DNA of 64,000 nucleotides from Sphingomonas sp. (lineage in GTDB: Bacteria > Pseudomonadota > Alphaproteobacteria > Sphingomonadales > Sphingomonadaceae), in contig JAFKLY010000007.1 in the NCBI GenBank assembly GCA_017304655.1, forward strand, positions 155,493-219,492, given 5' to 3'. The notes beneath the pieces are model-generated. The model saw only the letters and a program-made list of their open reading frames with translations. It had not been told where the DNA came from and did not search any database. Shown piece by piece: positions 27,556 through 37,624 of this stretch. Within the stretch, counting starts at the first letter, position 1, and every line of letters begins with the position of its first letter. The position numbers and the translations under genes were made by a program.

Positions 27556-28569
27556 TCACGGCACCAGATCGTGAATATGCGCGATCGCGATCGGCTTGGT
27601 CGGATCGTCCACTTCGGTCACGAAGATCACAGTGATCTTTTCGTCGTTCATCAGCGTCAGCACTTCCTCGACCGAGGTGCCGCTGGGCACGGTGATCGGA
27701 TCGCGCGTCATGATGTCGAGCGCGCGAGCCGTCAGCACCTGATCGAATGCGCGGCGAAGATCGCCATCGGTGATGATCCCGATGAGGGCGCCTGAGCCGT
27801 CGAGAACACCGGCCACGCCTTTTCCGCCGGACGTCATCTCGAACACGATGTCACGCATGGGCGAGTCCCAGCGCACCAGCGGAAGCGGTGAAACCAGATC
27901 CACGACTTCATCGATCGGCGCGAGTCGGGAGCCAATGTCGCCACCCGGATGCCATTGGGCGATGTCGTTGCGGGTCAGGCCCTTCCGCTGCATCACGGCA
28001 AGAGCCAGAGCATCGCCGAGGCCAAGCATCATCGTCGTGGACGTGGTCGGCGCGATGCGCACCGGGCAGGCTTCTTCAGCGTACGGCAAATGAAGGATGA
28101 TATCGGCGGCATCGGCCAGCGGCGAGTTCAGCTTGGAGAGCACCCCGACGATCAGCACCCCCTGACGCTTGGCATAAGCCAGCAGGGGCCTCAGTTCGCG
28201 CGAAAAGCCGCTGTTCGACAGAACCAGCAGCAGATCGCCCGACGTGACCATGCCAAGGTCGCCATGGGCGGCTTCGCTCGCGTGCAGGAAGAAGGCCGCC
28301 GTGCCTGTTGACGCCAGTGTTGCTGCGATTTTGCGCCCGATGTGGCCGGATTTGCCGACGCCGGTGACGATGATGCGTCGCTCGGCGGAAAGAATGGCGT
28401 CGACGGCTTCAACGAAGCGATGATCCAGCGCTTTGGCGAGCGCCATGAGACCCTGGGCTTCCTGAGAAATCGCCGTCCGTCCGGCCTCGAGCGTGGCAGT
28501 CTGGTCCTGCAAGGACCGGGCCGTTACGCGATGGTGCAAAGTCGCCATCAGGACATCAGGCTCCGTCAT
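27556..28569 (-). CDS. kdsD: D-arabinose-5-phosphate isomerase (KpsF/KdsD)
   Basis: Isomerises ribulose-5-phosphate to arabinose-5-phosphate, the first step of Kdo synthesis. A SIS domain (IIVTGVGKSGHIGRKIAATLASTG, then LHASEAAHGDLG and LSNSGFSREL) is followed by two CBS domains (about residues 210-330; GIITDGDLRRAF, DIMTRDPITV). Length 337 is usual. This copy lies at the head of the leftward kdsD-kdsB-hydrolase-kpsC-kpsS operon, as kpsF does in group 2 capsule loci. Its promoter should lie in the 148 bases upstream. Confidence 0.95.
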   Translation of the reverse strand: MTEPDVLMATLHHRVTARSLQDQTATLEAGRTAISQEAQGLMALAKALDHRFVEAVDAILSAERRIIVTGVGKSGHIGRKIAATLASTGTAAFFLHASEAAHGDLGMVTSGDLLLVLSNSGFSRELRPLLAYAKRQGVLIVGVLSKLNSPLADAADIILHLPYAEEACPVRIAPTTSTTMMLGLGDALALAVMQRKGLTRNDIAQWHPGGDIGSRLAPIDEVVDLVSPLPLVRWDSPMRDIVFEMTSGGKGVAGVLDGSGALIGIITDGDLRRAFDQVLTARALDIMTRDPITVPSGTSVEEVLTLMNDEKITVIFVTEVDDPTKPIAIAHIHDLVP

Positions 28570-28717
28570 TTTCGAGCTTCTCGCTAGTCCCCAAATGTGG
28601 GTTAATCAAGGCTCTTTTGCAATGCAGCAATTCATCGCGAACGCTGCACAATTAGTCCGTGTTGCAGGGCAAATTCATGCTCCGTACAAGGGCTTGCGGC
28701 CTGCGAATCCGTCAGGC

Positions 28718-30448
28718 CTATTTGGTCTGCGCACGACTCCGGTCCCGAATCGCGCGGAACTCGGCGGTGGGGTACCAGTTGGGCCACTGGTCGCTGTTCG
28801 CCAGTTCGCGGCCGATCCGGTAATAGACCTGCAGGTCTTCCACAGCGCCGGTCCAGTTCCAGGCCGGATCATATTCATCCTGCGGCTTGTGATAGCGATT
28901 GGTCGTATAGTCTTCCGATGCGGCATGGCCGCCCGCAACACCGCCGTTCACCATGTCCTCGCCGCTTTCGGCATAGACCATCGGCACGCCGAGCTTGGCG
29001 AAGCTGAAATGGTCGGACCGGTAGAAGCTGCCTTTCTCCGGTGTCGCCTCGGGCACGATTACGCGCCCTTCGTCGGTGACAGCGCGCTGGAGCAAGGCTT
29101 CGAGTTCCGATTTGCCGCCACCCACAATGGTGACGTCCCGCGTGGGGCCAAACACGTTGAGGCCATCCATGTTCACGCCGCCGACGGTGCGGGCGAGCGG
29201 ATAGACGGGATTCTCGGCATAAAATTGGGAGCCTAGCAACCCGCTTTCTTCGGCGGTGACGGCGAGAAAGATCAGCGATCGCTCCGCAGGGCCGGCCTTC
29301 GCGTGCGCCTGCGCCAGCGCGATGAGGCCTGCGGTCCCGGTCGCATTGTCCAGCGCGCCGTTGCAGATGTCGTCGCCCTTCACCGGTTCGCATCGGCCCA
29401 GATGATCCCAATGGGCTGAATAGAGGACATAATCATCGGCGCGGCTCTTGCCAGGCAGGATGCCGATGACGTTCCTGGATGCCTGGCGACGAATGCTGTT
29501 GTCGAAGGCGAGGCTGGCCTTCAGCCCCAGCGGCACTGCCCTGAAGCCGGGCCGTTTGGCGGCGGCGGAGAGCGCGGCGAAATCCTTGCCGGCAGCGGCG
29601 AAGGTTGCCTGCGCTGCGTCGAGCGTCACCCAGCCGATCGCCTTGCTCTGGTCCATCCGGCCACCCGGCGTATCGAGGCCGAGCTGCGGCCCGGTCCAGG
29701 AGGAGACAACGACGTCCCAGGGATAGGCGGCAGGATAGGTATCATGAACGATGATCGCCGCCGCCGCGCCTTGCCGGGCGGCTTCCTCATATTTGTAGGT
29801 CCAGCGGCCATAATAGGTCATGGCCCGCCCATCGAACGGCCCATCGAGGCTCTGCATCTCATAGTCCGGATCGTTGACGAGGATGACGACGGTCTTCCCC
29901 TTCACATCGGTCCCGGCATAGTCGTTCCAGCCCTTTTCCGGTGCGTTGATGCCATAGCCGACGAACACCATCTCGCTGTCGCGGATCTCGCTGTGCGGCA
30001 CGACCTGATAGGTCGCGGCGATGAAATCCGTCTTGTAGGCAAAGCGCAGGGGCTTGTTGCCGCCATTGATCGTCAGCGCCATGTCCGGCGAGGCGGTCAG
30101 TTCGACCAGCGGCACGTCCTGCGTCCAGCTGCCCTTGTTACCTGGCTTCAGGCCCACTTTCTTCATTTGGGCGATCAGATAGGCGACGGTCTTCGTCTCA
30201 CCCGGCGTCGTCGGCGCGCGCCCCTCGAACGCGTCGGAGGAGAGGGTTTTCGTCACCGACCTAAGCGTCGCGACACTGATGGCCGGCGCCTTGACCGGTG
30301 CTGGCAGCACAAACGGCTCCCGAGCGGGAACGCTGGGCGCTGGCGCAGGCGTTGCGGCCGAGGCGGATTGTACCGCCATATCCTGCGTGCGGCAGGAGGT
30401 GAGAGCAAGGGCAGTGGCCAGCAGCAGGAGCGAGGCGGGGATGCGCAT
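28718..30448 (-). CDS. M28-family zinc metallopeptidase, lipoprotein
   Basis: A 576-residue secreted peptidase. The signal peptide ends in the lipobox LTSC (Cys19), so it is lipid-anchored. After a PA-like inserted domain (residues about 150-260, MVFVGYGINAPEKGWNDYAG), the M28 zinc-binding motifs follow: YSAHWDHLG, DNATGTAGLI, AVTAEESGLLGS and FYRSDHFSFA with the final His. Members are aminopeptidases of the periplasm or surface. The ATG at 30448 is preferred over the adjacent TTG. It is divergent from the S9 peptidase gene, which suggests a peptide-scavenging pair. Confidence 0.9.
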   Translation of the reverse strand: MRIPASLLLLATALALTSCRTQDMAVQSASAATPAPAPSVPAREPFVLPAPVKAPAISVATLRSVTKTLSSDAFEGRAPTTPGETKTVAYLIAQMKKVGLKPGNKGSWTQDVPLVELTASPDMALTINGGNKPLRFAYKTDFIAATYQVVPHSEIRDSEMVFVGYGINAPEKGWNDYAGTDVKGKTVVILVNDPDYEMQSLDGPFDGRAMTYYGRWTYKYEEAARQGAAAAIIVHDTYPAAYPWDVVVSSWTGPQLGLDTPGGRMDQSKAIGWVTLDAAQATFAAAGKDFAALSAAAKRPGFRAVPLGLKASLAFDNSIRRQASRNVIGILPGKSRADDYVLYSAHWDHLGRCEPVKGDDICNGALDNATGTAGLIALAQAHAKAGPAERSLIFLAVTAEESGLLGSQFYAENPVYPLARTVGGVNMDGLNVFGPTRDVTIVGGGKSELEALLQRAVTDEGRVIVPEATPEKGSFYRSDHFSFAKLGVPMVYAESGEDMVNGGVAGGHAASEDYTTNRYHKPQDEYDPAWNWTGAVEDLQVYYRIGRELANSDQWPNWYPTAEFRAIRDRSRAQTK

Positions 30449-30597
30449 CAATCGGATCCGGTCGAGAAGAAGGAATGATGTCCGGTGATGGCATTGGGCT
30501 TGGCGTGTTTCAAGCGGCCTTGCGGTGCGGTTTGTAGCTTGCGGATCGCCGTGGTGATCGGCAGTGTCCGCTCAGTATCGGGGTTCGGGGGATAAGC

Positions 30598-32625
30598 ATG
30601 CGTTTGAAGTTGATGGGTTTCTTGCTGGCAGGCTTGTCTGCATTGCCAGTGTTGGCGCAGCAGCCGGCGGCCGCGCCGGCACTGCCGGCTTTCACGCTTG
30701 AGCAGGCCGCCAAGGCCTTTGGTGCGCGGCCCGATATCGATCAGATGAGCCTGTCGCCTGATGGCAAGTTCGCCGCCGCCGTCATGCCGGCGGGCGGCAG
30801 AGGCACGGTGGTCGGCGTGATGGACCTCTCGGTCACGCCAATCAAGGCGGTGCCGGTTCTTGCCGCCGGGGGCGATCCCGAACGCATCGGCTGGTGCCGC
30901 TGGAGCGGCGCACGTCGTCTCCTGTGCAGCCTCTATGGCGTTTTGCGGCTCGACAATGGGAGTCTGAGCTATGTGAGCCGACTGATCGCTGTGAACGCGG
31001 ACGGCACCCGTCAGCAAATGCTGCGGACGCCGCAAAGTAACGGCATGGCGCTCGGCTACGCGCTCTCGGGCGGCTCGGTCATCGACTGGAATACTGGCAA
31101 GGACGGCCATGTGCTGATGGCGCGGGACTATGTGCCGGAGTTTTCGACCGGCACGCGCATGGTTCAGTCCAAGGAAGGCCTGGGCGTCGACGATGTGAAT
31201 AGCCTTGATCTTCAGGTCGCCCGGGTCGAGTCGCCCCGCTTAGCCGCGCTCGATTACATCAGTGATGGCCAGGGTCAGGTGCGGATCATGGCGATGGACC
31301 CCGAGCGCTCGAACGAGGGCTATGCATCGGGCAAGACCCGCTACCTCTATCGCACCAGGGACAAGAAGGACTGGCAGACGCTCAGCGAGACGAACGATGC
31401 CGGCACCGGTACTGGCTTCCGCCCCCATTATGTCGATCCGGTGCTGGACGTGGCCTATGGTCTCAAGCCCCAAAATGGGCGCCAGGCGGCCTTTTCCGTG
31501 TCGCTGGACGGCAAGGCGACCGAGCAGCTTATCCTCGCCCGGCCAGACGTCGATATCGACGGGTTCATCACGATCGGGCGCAACCGCCGCGTGATCGGCG
31601 TGGACTATGAGACTGATCGGCCCGAGGTGCTGTATACCGATCCTGCACTCAAGCGGCTCGCCTCCGCGCTCTCCAAGGCGGTGCCCGATCTGCCGCTCAT
31701 CCGCTTCGTCGATTCGACGCAGGATGAGAGCCAGCTTCTGCTCTGGGCAGGCAGCGATGTGGACCCGGGCCGTTATTACATCTTCGACAAGGCAAGCAGG
31801 AAGCTGGACGAAATTGCGTTTGGCCGCTCGGCGCTGCTCGGCCGCCAGATGGGCGCGATGAAGTCGGTGCAGGTCAAGGCGGCGGATGGCACGCTGATCC
31901 CGGCCTACCTCACCTTGCCGCCCGGTGCGGACGGCAAGAAGCTGCCTGCCATCGTCATGCCGCATGGCGGGCCGGGTTCGCGCGACAGCTGGGGGTTCGA
32001 CTGGCTGGTGCAGTTCTGGGCCAATCGCGGCTATGCCGTGCTCCAGCCGAATTTTCGCGGCTCGACCGGCTATGGCGATGCCTGGTTCCAGAATAACGGC
32101 TTCCAGAGCTGGCGCACCGCCATTGGTGACGTGACCGACAGCGGACGCTGGCTGATCGAGCAGGGCATTGCCGATCCGGCCAAGCTCGCCATCGTCGGCT
32201 GGTCCTATGGTGGCTATGCAGCGCTGCAATCGGCCGTCACCCAGCCAGACCTGTTCAAGGCCGTGATCGCCATCGCGCCGGTCACGGATCTTGGCCGGCT
32301 GAAGGAAGAATGGAGCGGCTGGTCGAACTATTATCTGCAAAAGGACTTCATCGGCAGCGGCGCGCATGTCGAGGAAGGGTCGCCCGCCCGGCAGGCAGCG
32401 AAGATCAAGGCGCCGGTGCTGTTGTTCCATGGCAGCTATGATCGCAATGTTGGTGTGGGCCAGTCCCAGCTCATGGATTCCAGATTGCGCGCCGCCGGCA
32501 AGCAGGGGCGGCTGGTGACCTATGACAAGCTCGACCATTATCTGGAAGATGGCGCCGTCCGTGAGGACATGCTTACCCAGTCCGCCAAATTCCTGGAGCA
32601 GAGTTTCGCGGCCGGCGGCAAATAG
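30598..32625 (+). CDS. S9-family prolyl oligopeptidase-like peptidase, secreted
   Basis: A 675-residue serine peptidase with a cleavable signal peptide (residues 1-21, ending VLAQ). The N-terminal region is a beta-propeller of dipeptidyl-peptidase type. The C-terminal hydrolase domain has GWSYGGYA with Ser536, Asp615 in HGSYDRN and His647 in LDHY, completing the triad, plus HGGPGSRDSWGFDWLVQFWANRGY at the oxyanion region. It probably removes dipeptides from periplasmic peptides. It is followed by a bidirectional terminator shared with rpsD. Confidence 0.92.
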   Translation: MRLKLMGFLLAGLSALPVLAQQPAAAPALPAFTLEQAAKAFGARPDIDQMSLSPDGKFAAAVMPAGGRGTVVGVMDLSVTPIKAVPVLAAGGDPERIGWCRWSGARRLLCSLYGVLRLDNGSLSYVSRLIAVNADGTRQQMLRTPQSNGMALGYALSGGSVIDWNTGKDGHVLMARDYVPEFSTGTRMVQSKEGLGVDDVNSLDLQVARVESPRLAALDYISDGQGQVRIMAMDPERSNEGYASGKTRYLYRTRDKKDWQTLSETNDAGTGTGFRPHYVDPVLDVAYGLKPQNGRQAAFSVSLDGKATEQLILARPDVDIDGFITIGRNRRVIGVDYETDRPEVLYTDPALKRLASALSKAVPDLPLIRFVDSTQDESQLLLWAGSDVDPGRYYIFDKASRKLDEIAFGRSALLGRQMGAMKSVQVKAADGTLIPAYLTLPPGADGKKLPAIVMPHGGPGSRDSWGFDWLVQFWANRGYAVLQPNFRGSTGYGDAWFQNNGFQSWRTAIGDVTDSGRWLIEQGIADPAKLAIVGWSYGGYAALQSAVTQPDLFKAVIAIAPVTDLGRLKEEWSGWSNYYLQKDFIGSGAHVEEGSPARQAAKIKAPVLLFHGSYDRNVGVGQSQLMDSRLRAAGKQGRLVTYDKLDHYLEDGAVREDMLTQSAKFLEQSFAAGGK

Positions 32626-32639
32626 CGGCACGCAAGAAG

Positions 32640-32668
32640 AAAGGCGGCCCGTTTCCGGACCGCCTTTT
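32640..32668. terminator. Bidirectional Rho-independent terminator between S9 peptidase and rpsD
   Basis: Arms AAGGCGGCCCG and CGGACCGCCTT form an 11-bp stem with one mismatch and a TTTC loop. T-rich runs follow on the plus strand (TTTTCTTGTTCTT) and on the minus strand (TTTCTTCTT). The two genes converge here, so it can stop both. Confidence 0.8.
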
Positions 32669-32697
32669 CTTGTTCTTGTGAGCCGAGGCTCGACCGA

Positions 32698-33312
32698 TCA
32701 GCGTGAGTAGAACTCAACGACCAGATTCGGTTCCATCTTCACCGGATAGGGCACCTCGTCCAGCGTCGGGACGCGGGTATAGGTGATCTTGGCGGCGCCA
32801 TCGGGCGCGATGTAGTCGGGGATGTCGCGCTCGGCGAGGCTCTGCGCCTCGAGAACCAGCGCCATTTCCTGCGCCTTCTTGCCCAGCGTGATCTCGTCGC
32901 CCGGCTTCACCAGACGGCTGGCAATGTTGCACTTCACGCCGTTCACATAGATGTGGCCGTGCGAAACGATCTGGCGGGCCGAGAAGATCGTCGGCGCGAA
33001 CTTGGCGCGATAGACGACTGCGTCGAGGCGGCGCTCGAGCAGGCCGATCAGGTTCTGACCGGTGTCGCCCTTCATGCGGCTGGCCTCGATGTAGCTCTTC
33101 TTGAACTGCTTCTCGGTCACGTCGCCATAATAGCCCTTGAGCTTCTGCTTGGCGCGCAGCTGGATGCCGAAGTCGGACATCTTGCCCTTGCGGCGCTGGC
33201 CGTGCTGGCCGGGGCCATATTCACGCTTGTTGACCGGGCTCTTGGGCCGGCCCCAGATGTTCTCGCCCATGCGGCGATCGATCTTGTACTTGGCGCTGGT
33301 GCGCTTCGTCAT
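32698..33312 (-). CDS. rpsD: 30S ribosomal protein S4
   Basis: Primary 16S rRNA-binding protein of the small subunit. The 204-residue length, the N-terminal [19 protein letters not shown], the [15 protein letters not shown] loop, the S4 domain [23 protein letters not shown] and the final VVEFYSR are all conserved S4 features. It stands alone, not in the alpha operon, as in many alphaproteobacteria. The start ATG at 33312 is preceded by a GGAAGAGA ribosome-binding site. Confidence 0.98.
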   Translation of the reverse strand: MTKRTSAKYKIDRRMGENIWGRPKSPVNKREYGPGQHGQRRKGKMSDFGIQLRAKQKLKGYYGDVTEKQFKKSYIEASRMKGDTGQNLIGLLERRLDAVVYRAKFAPTIFSARQIVSHGHIYVNGVKCNIASRLVKPGDEITLGKKAQEMALVLEAQSLAERDIPDYIAPDGAAKITYTRVPTLDEVPYPVKMEPNLVVEFYSR

Positions 33313-33501
33313 GTGTCTCTTCCTTCAATTGCGTGTGACGTCTGCCAGACCCTGAAAGGGCATGGCGTCGATCCCGGTATCCGCCTGAGTCCCATGTTTC
33401 AGGGGCAGGGCCACCACTTCACCGGGGGTGCGGGGCCGATTGCGAAGGCGCGCCTATGACGAGGCGAGGCGCGAAAGTCAAGGCTTTGCGCGGTCTGTCG
33501 C

Positions 33502-34227
33502 TCAGCGCTGGCGCGGATTGGCGAGCGAGGAGAGCACGCCGCGCAGCGTGCGCACTTCCAGGTGGTTCCAGCCGGGCTTGGTCAGCAGGTTGCGCAGCGT
33601 CCGCTTGGTGGCGGGCACCCGGCTGGGCGGGAAGAAATAGCCCGCGTCCTCCAGCATGGTGTCGAGCTGGGCGATCATGCCGTCCAGCTCCTCCTGCGGC
33701 GCGGGCGGCAAAAGCTCGCTCTGCGTGGGCTGCTCCAGCGATGCCTGCTTGGACCATTCATAGGCGCACAGGATCACGGCCTGCGCGAGATTGAGTGATC
33801 CGAAGTCGGGATTGATCGGCACGGTCAGGATCGCGCGGGCGAGCGCCACGTCGTCGGTCTCCAGCCCCGATCGCTCCGGGCCGAAGACGATGGCGCAGCG
33901 GCCGGTCGCGCCATGGATCTCCCGCGCGGCCTCTTCCGGCGTCACAACCGGCTTGGTGACGCCGCGCTTGCGCACGGTGGTAGCATAGACATGCGGGCAG
34001 TCGGCCACGGCCTCACCCAGCGTCTCGAAGACCCGCGCATTGGCCAGCACCTCGTCCGCCCCGGCAGCGGCCGGCCCGGCAGAGGGGTTGGGCCAGCCAT
34101 CGCGCGGCGTCACCAGTCGCATTTCGGTCAGTCCGAAATTGAGCATGGCCCGTGCCGCCTTGCCGATATTCTCGCCAAGTTGCGGACGGACGAGCACGAT
34201 CACCGGGCGGCTGTCACCACCCGTCAC
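33502..34227 (-). CDS. trmJ: tRNA (cytidine/uridine-2'-O-)-methyltransferase TrmJ
   Basis: SPOUT-class enzyme that 2'-O-methylates position 32 of tRNAs. It has the TrmJ start [18 protein letters not shown], the knot motifs [16 protein letters not shown] and [13 protein letters not shown], and a C-terminal helical extension, 241 residues in all. It begins with GTG overlapping the nrdR stop by four bases, so it is the last gene of the rpiB-glyA-nrdR group. Confidence 0.93.
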   Translation of the reverse strand: MTGGDSRPVIVLVRPQLGENIGKAARAMLNFGLTEMRLVTPRDGWPNPSAGPAAAGADEVLANARVFETLGEAVADCPHVYATTVRKRGVTKPVVTPEEAAREIHGATGRCAIVFGPERSGLETDDVALARAILTVPINPDFGSLNLAQAVILCAYEWSKQASLEQPTQSELLPPAPQEELDGMIAQLDTMLEDAGYFFPPSRVPATKRTLRNLLTKPGWNHLEVRTLRGVLSSLANPRQR

Positions 34228-34685
34228 TCCCCGCTCACCTCACGGATGGAGCCGGCGAAGTCCTCGAAATCCTTCGCTTCGGTGAAGTCCTTATAGACGC
34301 TGGCGAAGCGGATATACGCGACGCTGTCCAGCCCCTTGAGGCCTTCCATGGCGAGCGCGCCGATGCGCGCGGAGGCAACTTCGCTATCGCCGCTCGTTTC
34401 GAGCTGCCGCTGGATGCCGGAGACCAGCCGCTCGATCCGTACCGGATCGATAGCGCGCTTGCGGCAGGCCAGCTCGATCGAGCGGGCGAGCTTGTCGCGG
34501 TTGAACGGTTCGCTCGCGCCATCCGTCTTCACCACGGTGATGTCGCGCAGCTGAATGCGCTCGAACGTGGTGAAGCGTGCGCCGCAGCCTTCGCACTGGC
34601 GACGACGACGGATCGCGGCACCATCCTCGGTCGGCCGCGAGTCCTTCACCTGGCTGTCTTCATGTCCGCAATAAGGGCAGCGCAT
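34224..34685 (-). CDS. nrdR: Transcriptional repressor NrdR
   Basis: ATP/dATP-sensing repressor of ribonucleotide reductase genes. The 153-residue protein has an N-terminal zinc ribbon with CPYC at residues 3-6 and CEGC at about 31-34, and the ATP-cone domain beginning [16 protein letters not shown]. Length and order are as in all NrdR proteins. It lies between the small membrane protein gene (adjacent, with no gap) and trmJ (four-base overlap). Confidence 0.97.
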   Translation of the reverse strand: MRCPYCGHEDSQVKDSRPTEDGAAIRRRRQCEGCGARFTTFERIQLRDITVVKTDGASEPFNRDKLARSIELACRKRAIDPVRIERLVSGIQRQLETSGDSEVASARIGALAMEGLKGLDSVAYIRFASVYKDFTEAKDFEDFAGSIREVSGE

Positions 34686-34892
34686 TTAGCGGCGGATCCT
34701 CGACCAGAAGGCAATGCCGGCGCCGGCGACGAGGCCGAGCGGCAGCGAGACGACCGGCAGCACCACGCCGGCAACCGCGCCAATCGCGGCGCCGGTCAGC
34801 ACCGGCTTGGTGGAGGGGTGGCGCAGGCCCTGCTTGGCCATGCCGGAGACTTCGGCCTTGGCCCGCTCCACCAGATCGTCGCGCTCGCTCAT
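34686..34892 (-). CDS. Small membrane protein between glyA and nrdR
   Basis: A 68-residue protein with a charged N-terminus (MSERDDLVERAKAEV), a segment of two adjacent hydrophobic stretches (about residues 33-60: TGAAIGAVAGVVLPVVSLP, then LGLVAGAGIAF) and a basic C-terminus. No family is recognised. It is probably an inner-membrane hairpin or glycine-zipper protein. Its position within the glyA-nrdR operon, directly adjacent to nrdR, supports that it is expressed. Confidence 0.7.
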   Translation of the reverse strand: MSERDDLVERAKAEVSGMAKQGLRHPSTKPVLTGAAIGAVAGVVLPVVSLPLGLVAGAGIAFWSRIRR

Positions 34893-34905
34893 GCCTGCTA
34901 ACTCC

Positions 34906-36225
34906 TCAGTAAATCGGGAAACGCGCGGTCAGGTCCTTCACCTTCTCGCGGATATGCGCTTCGATCTGCCCGTCACCCTCATCGCCATTGCGGCGCAGGC
35001 CCTCGACCACTTCGGCAATCCAGCCGCCGATCTGGCGGAACTCGGCCTCGCGGAAGCCGCGTGTGGTGGCGGCCGGCGTGCCGAGGCGAATGCCGGAAGT
35101 GACGAAGGGGCTGGCCGTGTCAAAGGGCACGCTGTTCTTGTTGCAGGTGATGTAGGCGCGGTCGAGCGCCTTTTCCGCCGCCTTGCCGGTCGCGTCCTTC
35201 GAGCGCAGGTCGACGAGCATCAGGTGATTGTCCGTGCCGCCCGAAACGATGGCGAGGCCGGCATCGGCGAGGCTGGCGGCCAGCGCCTTGGCATTGGCGG
35301 CAACCTGATGGGCATAGGCCTTGAACTCGGGCCGCAGCGCCTCGGCGAAGGCGACCGCCTTGGCGGCGATCACATGCACCAGCGGGCCACCCTGCAGGCC
35401 GGGGAATACGGCCGAGTTGAACTTCTTGGCCAGTGCCTCGTCATTGGTGAGGATGATGCCCGATCGCGGACCGCGCAGCGATTTGTGCGTGGTCGTGGTG
35501 ACGACATGGGCGTGCGGGAAAGGCGAGGGGTGCGCGCCACCGGCGACAAGGCCGGAGAAGTGCGACATGTCGACGAGCAGATAGGCGCCCACCTCATCGG
35601 CAATGGCGCGGAACGCCGCGAAGTCCCAAACGCGGGGATAAGCGGTTGCACCGGCGATGATGAGCTTGGGCTTGTGCTCACGCGCCTTGGCGGCAATCGC
35701 CTCCATGTCGAGCAGCTGGTCGTCCTGCCGCACGCCATAAGAGACGCAGTTGAACCACTTGCCGGACATGTTGACCGGCGATCCGTGCGTCAGGTGGCCA
35801 CCCGCCGCAAGATCGAGGCCCATGAAGGTGTCGCCCGGCTGGAGAAGCGCGAGGAACACCGCCTGGTTCATCTGGCTACCCGAATTGGGCTGCACATTCG
35901 CGAAATCGCAGCCGAAGAGCGTCTTGGCGCGCTCTATGGCGAGGGTCTCGACCACGTCGGCCCACTCGCAGCCGCCATAATAGCGCTTGCCGGGGTAGCC
36001 TTCGGCATATTTGTTGGTGAAGATGCTGCCGGTCGCTTCCAGCACCGCCTTGCTCACGATGTTCTCGGACGCGATGAGCTCGATCTTGTCCTGCTGGCGC
36101 TTGAGTTCGCCCTGCACGGCGGCGAACACGTCCGGATCGGCTTCGGCCAGCGAGGCGGAGAAGAAGCCCGGAGCGCGGATCGCAAGGTCAGTCGAGGTGT
36201 CGACGGCGGCTGGCGAACTGGTCAT
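34906..36225 (-). CDS. glyA: Serine hydroxymethyltransferase
   Basis: Interconverts serine and glycine with tetrahydrofolate, supplying one-carbon units. The PLP lysine is in [14 protein letters not shown], and [26 protein letters not shown] and [13 protein letters not shown] are diagnostic. The ATG at 36225 follows GAAGGAG and gives 439 residues; a longer in-frame extension to 36312 is not conserved. It lies 16 bases after rpiB. Confidence 0.98.
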   Translation of the reverse strand: MTSSPAAVDTSTDLAIRAPGFFSASLAEADPDVFAAVQGELKRQQDKIELIASENIVSKAVLEATGSIFTNKYAEGYPGKRYYGGCEWADVVETLAIERAKTLFGCDFANVQPNSGSQMNQAVFLALLQPGDTFMGLDLAAGGHLTHGSPVNMSGKWFNCVSYGVRQDDQLLDMEAIAAKAREHKPKLIIAGATAYPRVWDFAAFRAIADEVGAYLLVDMSHFSGLVAGGAHPSPFPHAHVVTTTTHKSLRGPRSGIILTNDEALAKKFNSAVFPGLQGGPLVHVIAAKAVAFAEALRPEFKAYAHQVAANAKALAASLADAGLAIVSGGTDNHLMLVDLRSKDATGKAAEKALDRAYITCNKNSVPFDTASPFVTSGIRLGTPAATTRGFREAEFRQIGGWIAEVVEGLRRNGDEGDGQIEAHIREKVKDLTARFPIY

Positions 36226-36241
36226 GGAAACTCCTTCAGGG

Positions 36242-36694
36242 TTAGTCGATTTGGGCAGGCACGGGCGGGGTGCCCAGCTTGCCGACGCGGCGGACGTGAC
36301 GGTCGCCGCCAAAGTCCGTGGTCAGGAAGGCCGTGACGCAGGCCTTGGCCATGTCGAGGCCGATGAGGCGTGCGCCCATGGCAATTGCGTTGGCATCATT
36401 ATGCTCGCGGCACAGCGTGGCGGAGAGCGGCTCGGAGACGAGCGCGCAACGCAGGGCAGGATGGCGATTGACGGCAATGGAAATGCCGATGCCCGATCCG
36501 CACAGGGCAATGCCGCGCTCGGCGCGCCCGGCGGCGATTTCCCCGGCCAGCTTGTAGCCATAATCGGGATAGTCGACGCTCTCGCCGGCTTGGGGGCCAA
36601 GGTCGTTCACGTCGTGACCCTGCTCGCGCAGCCACTCGGCGAGCGCAGCTTTCAGGTCCACGGCGGCATGGTCGGAAGCAATGGCGATGCGCAT
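36242..36694 (-). CDS. rpiB: Ribose-5-phosphate isomerase B
   Basis: Isomerises ribose-5-phosphate and ribulose-5-phosphate. The 150-residue protein starts [15 protein letters not shown] and has the RpiB active-site Cys in [15 protein letters not shown] and the conserved [16 protein letters not shown]. It heads the rpiB-glyA-(small protein)-nrdR-trmJ operon, a usual arrangement in alphaproteobacteria. Confidence 0.96.
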   Translation of the reverse strand: MRIAIASDHAAVDLKAALAEWLREQGHDVNDLGPQAGESVDYPDYGYKLAGEIAAGRAERGIALCGSGIGISIAVNRHPALRCALVSEPLSATLCREHNDANAIAMGARLIGLDMAKACVTAFLTTDFGGDRHVRRVGKLGTPPVPAQID

Positions 36695-36820
36695 GGTTCG
36701 GCTCTTTCCCCCAGCGACCTCGGCGGGCAGCGAGTCGCCGTTGGGCCGCTATCTAGTGTTACAACCCTGAGAATGCCACCGCCGATTGCGCCTTTGGCAA
36801 GACGAGGCTAACGAGCCGCC

Positions 36821-36988
36821 ATGAGCGCGATGATCCTGTCGATCCTGATGCTGGCCGGCATCGCCCTGGGCATTGGTGGCCTGTACCTGATCGTGAAGAA
36901 GCGCGATCCCAAGCATGGCTGGCTGATGATCGTGGCTGCGATGGTCATGTTCGCCAATGTGCTGATCTGGACGGTCCCGACGACTTAG
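36821..36988 (+). CDS. 55-residue double-helix membrane protein
   Basis: A short open frame starting at ATG 36821 and ending TAG 36986-36988. The protein has two hydrophobic segments (about residues 4-24 and 35-51) joined by the basic loop KKRDPKHG. No family is recognised. The gene is divergent from rpiB and is supported by its strongly membrane-like composition and by being the only sensible reading of this interval. The ribosome-binding site is weak (GAG seven bases upstream). Confidence 0.5.
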   Translation: MSAMILSILMLAGIALGIGGLYLIVKKRDPKHGWLMIVAAMVMFANVLIWTVPTT

Positions 36989-37045
36989 GCGCGCCTTGCC
37001 CACCTCGCGCAGGCGGCATGTAAGCGGTGCCTGCGTTCGTCCTGA

Positions 37046-37504
37046 TCAGGCAGCCGGCTTGCCCGCCCAGGCGATCAGGTCGAAATCGTCCGGCACGATG
37101 AGGAACAGGTTGGCGACCGGGGTGAGCATGTGGCTCCGGTGCCCCTTGCCGCCCTGATCGTCGATGAAGACGAGGTCGCCCTTGCCGATGCGGTGGTGCG
37201 TGCCATCGGCGAGTTCCACGTCCAGGTCACCGGTCGTGTTGATCGAGAAGCGCTTCTGGGGGGCTGTTCCCCAGGGCGTGAGGCCGGGTCCGATGCTGCC
37301 GGCCATCACCTCGACGATGGGAATCGTCTTGTTGCCATGCACCGGGACGCGGCGCGCGCGCGAGATGCCGTCCGGGCCGGAATAGATATGGAGCACGCTC
37401 ATCAGGCCGTCCGGCGCTCGGGCAATCTGGGCTCCGCTGCCGGTGGCGGCGAAAGCCGCGACAAGGGTTCCAGCGGCGATCAGCTCGCGGCGGCTCGTTT
37501 CCAT
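37046..37504 (-). CDS. Tat-type exported cupin-like protein
   Basis: A 152-residue protein. The N-terminus METSRRELIAAG with a following hydrophobic stretch is a twin-arginine-like signal. The mature part (FSINTTGDLDVELADGTHHRIGKGDLVFIDD) resembles a single cupin barrel, with His residues that could bind a metal. Substrate unknown. It is transcribed toward the small membrane protein and away from the XRE regulator. Confidence 0.55.
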   Translation of the reverse strand: METSRRELIAAGTLVAAFAATGSGAQIARAPDGLMSVLHIYSGPDGISRARRVPVHGNKTIPIVEVMAGSIGPGLTPWGTAPQKRFSINTTGDLDVELADGTHHRIGKGDLVFIDDQGGKGHRSHMLTPVANLFLIVPDDFDLIAWAGKPAA

Positions 37505-37624
37505 CAGGCACTCCTCTCGACAGTTCGGGCGAGTCTAGAGCGCCCGGCGTGTGCCGGAAATGACTGAGCACGAACCGTAAAGTGGCTTTCCTGTCCTGTT
37601 TTGCCCGGCCGGGCCGGTGTTGCC

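Noticed and set aside
31240..32631. 463-codon minus-strand frame opposite the S9 peptidase
   Set aside because: Shadow; the S9 protein has signal peptide and full catalytic triad.
34714..36336. 540-codon plus-strand frame opposite glyA
   Set aside because: Shadow of glyA, which is unmistakable.
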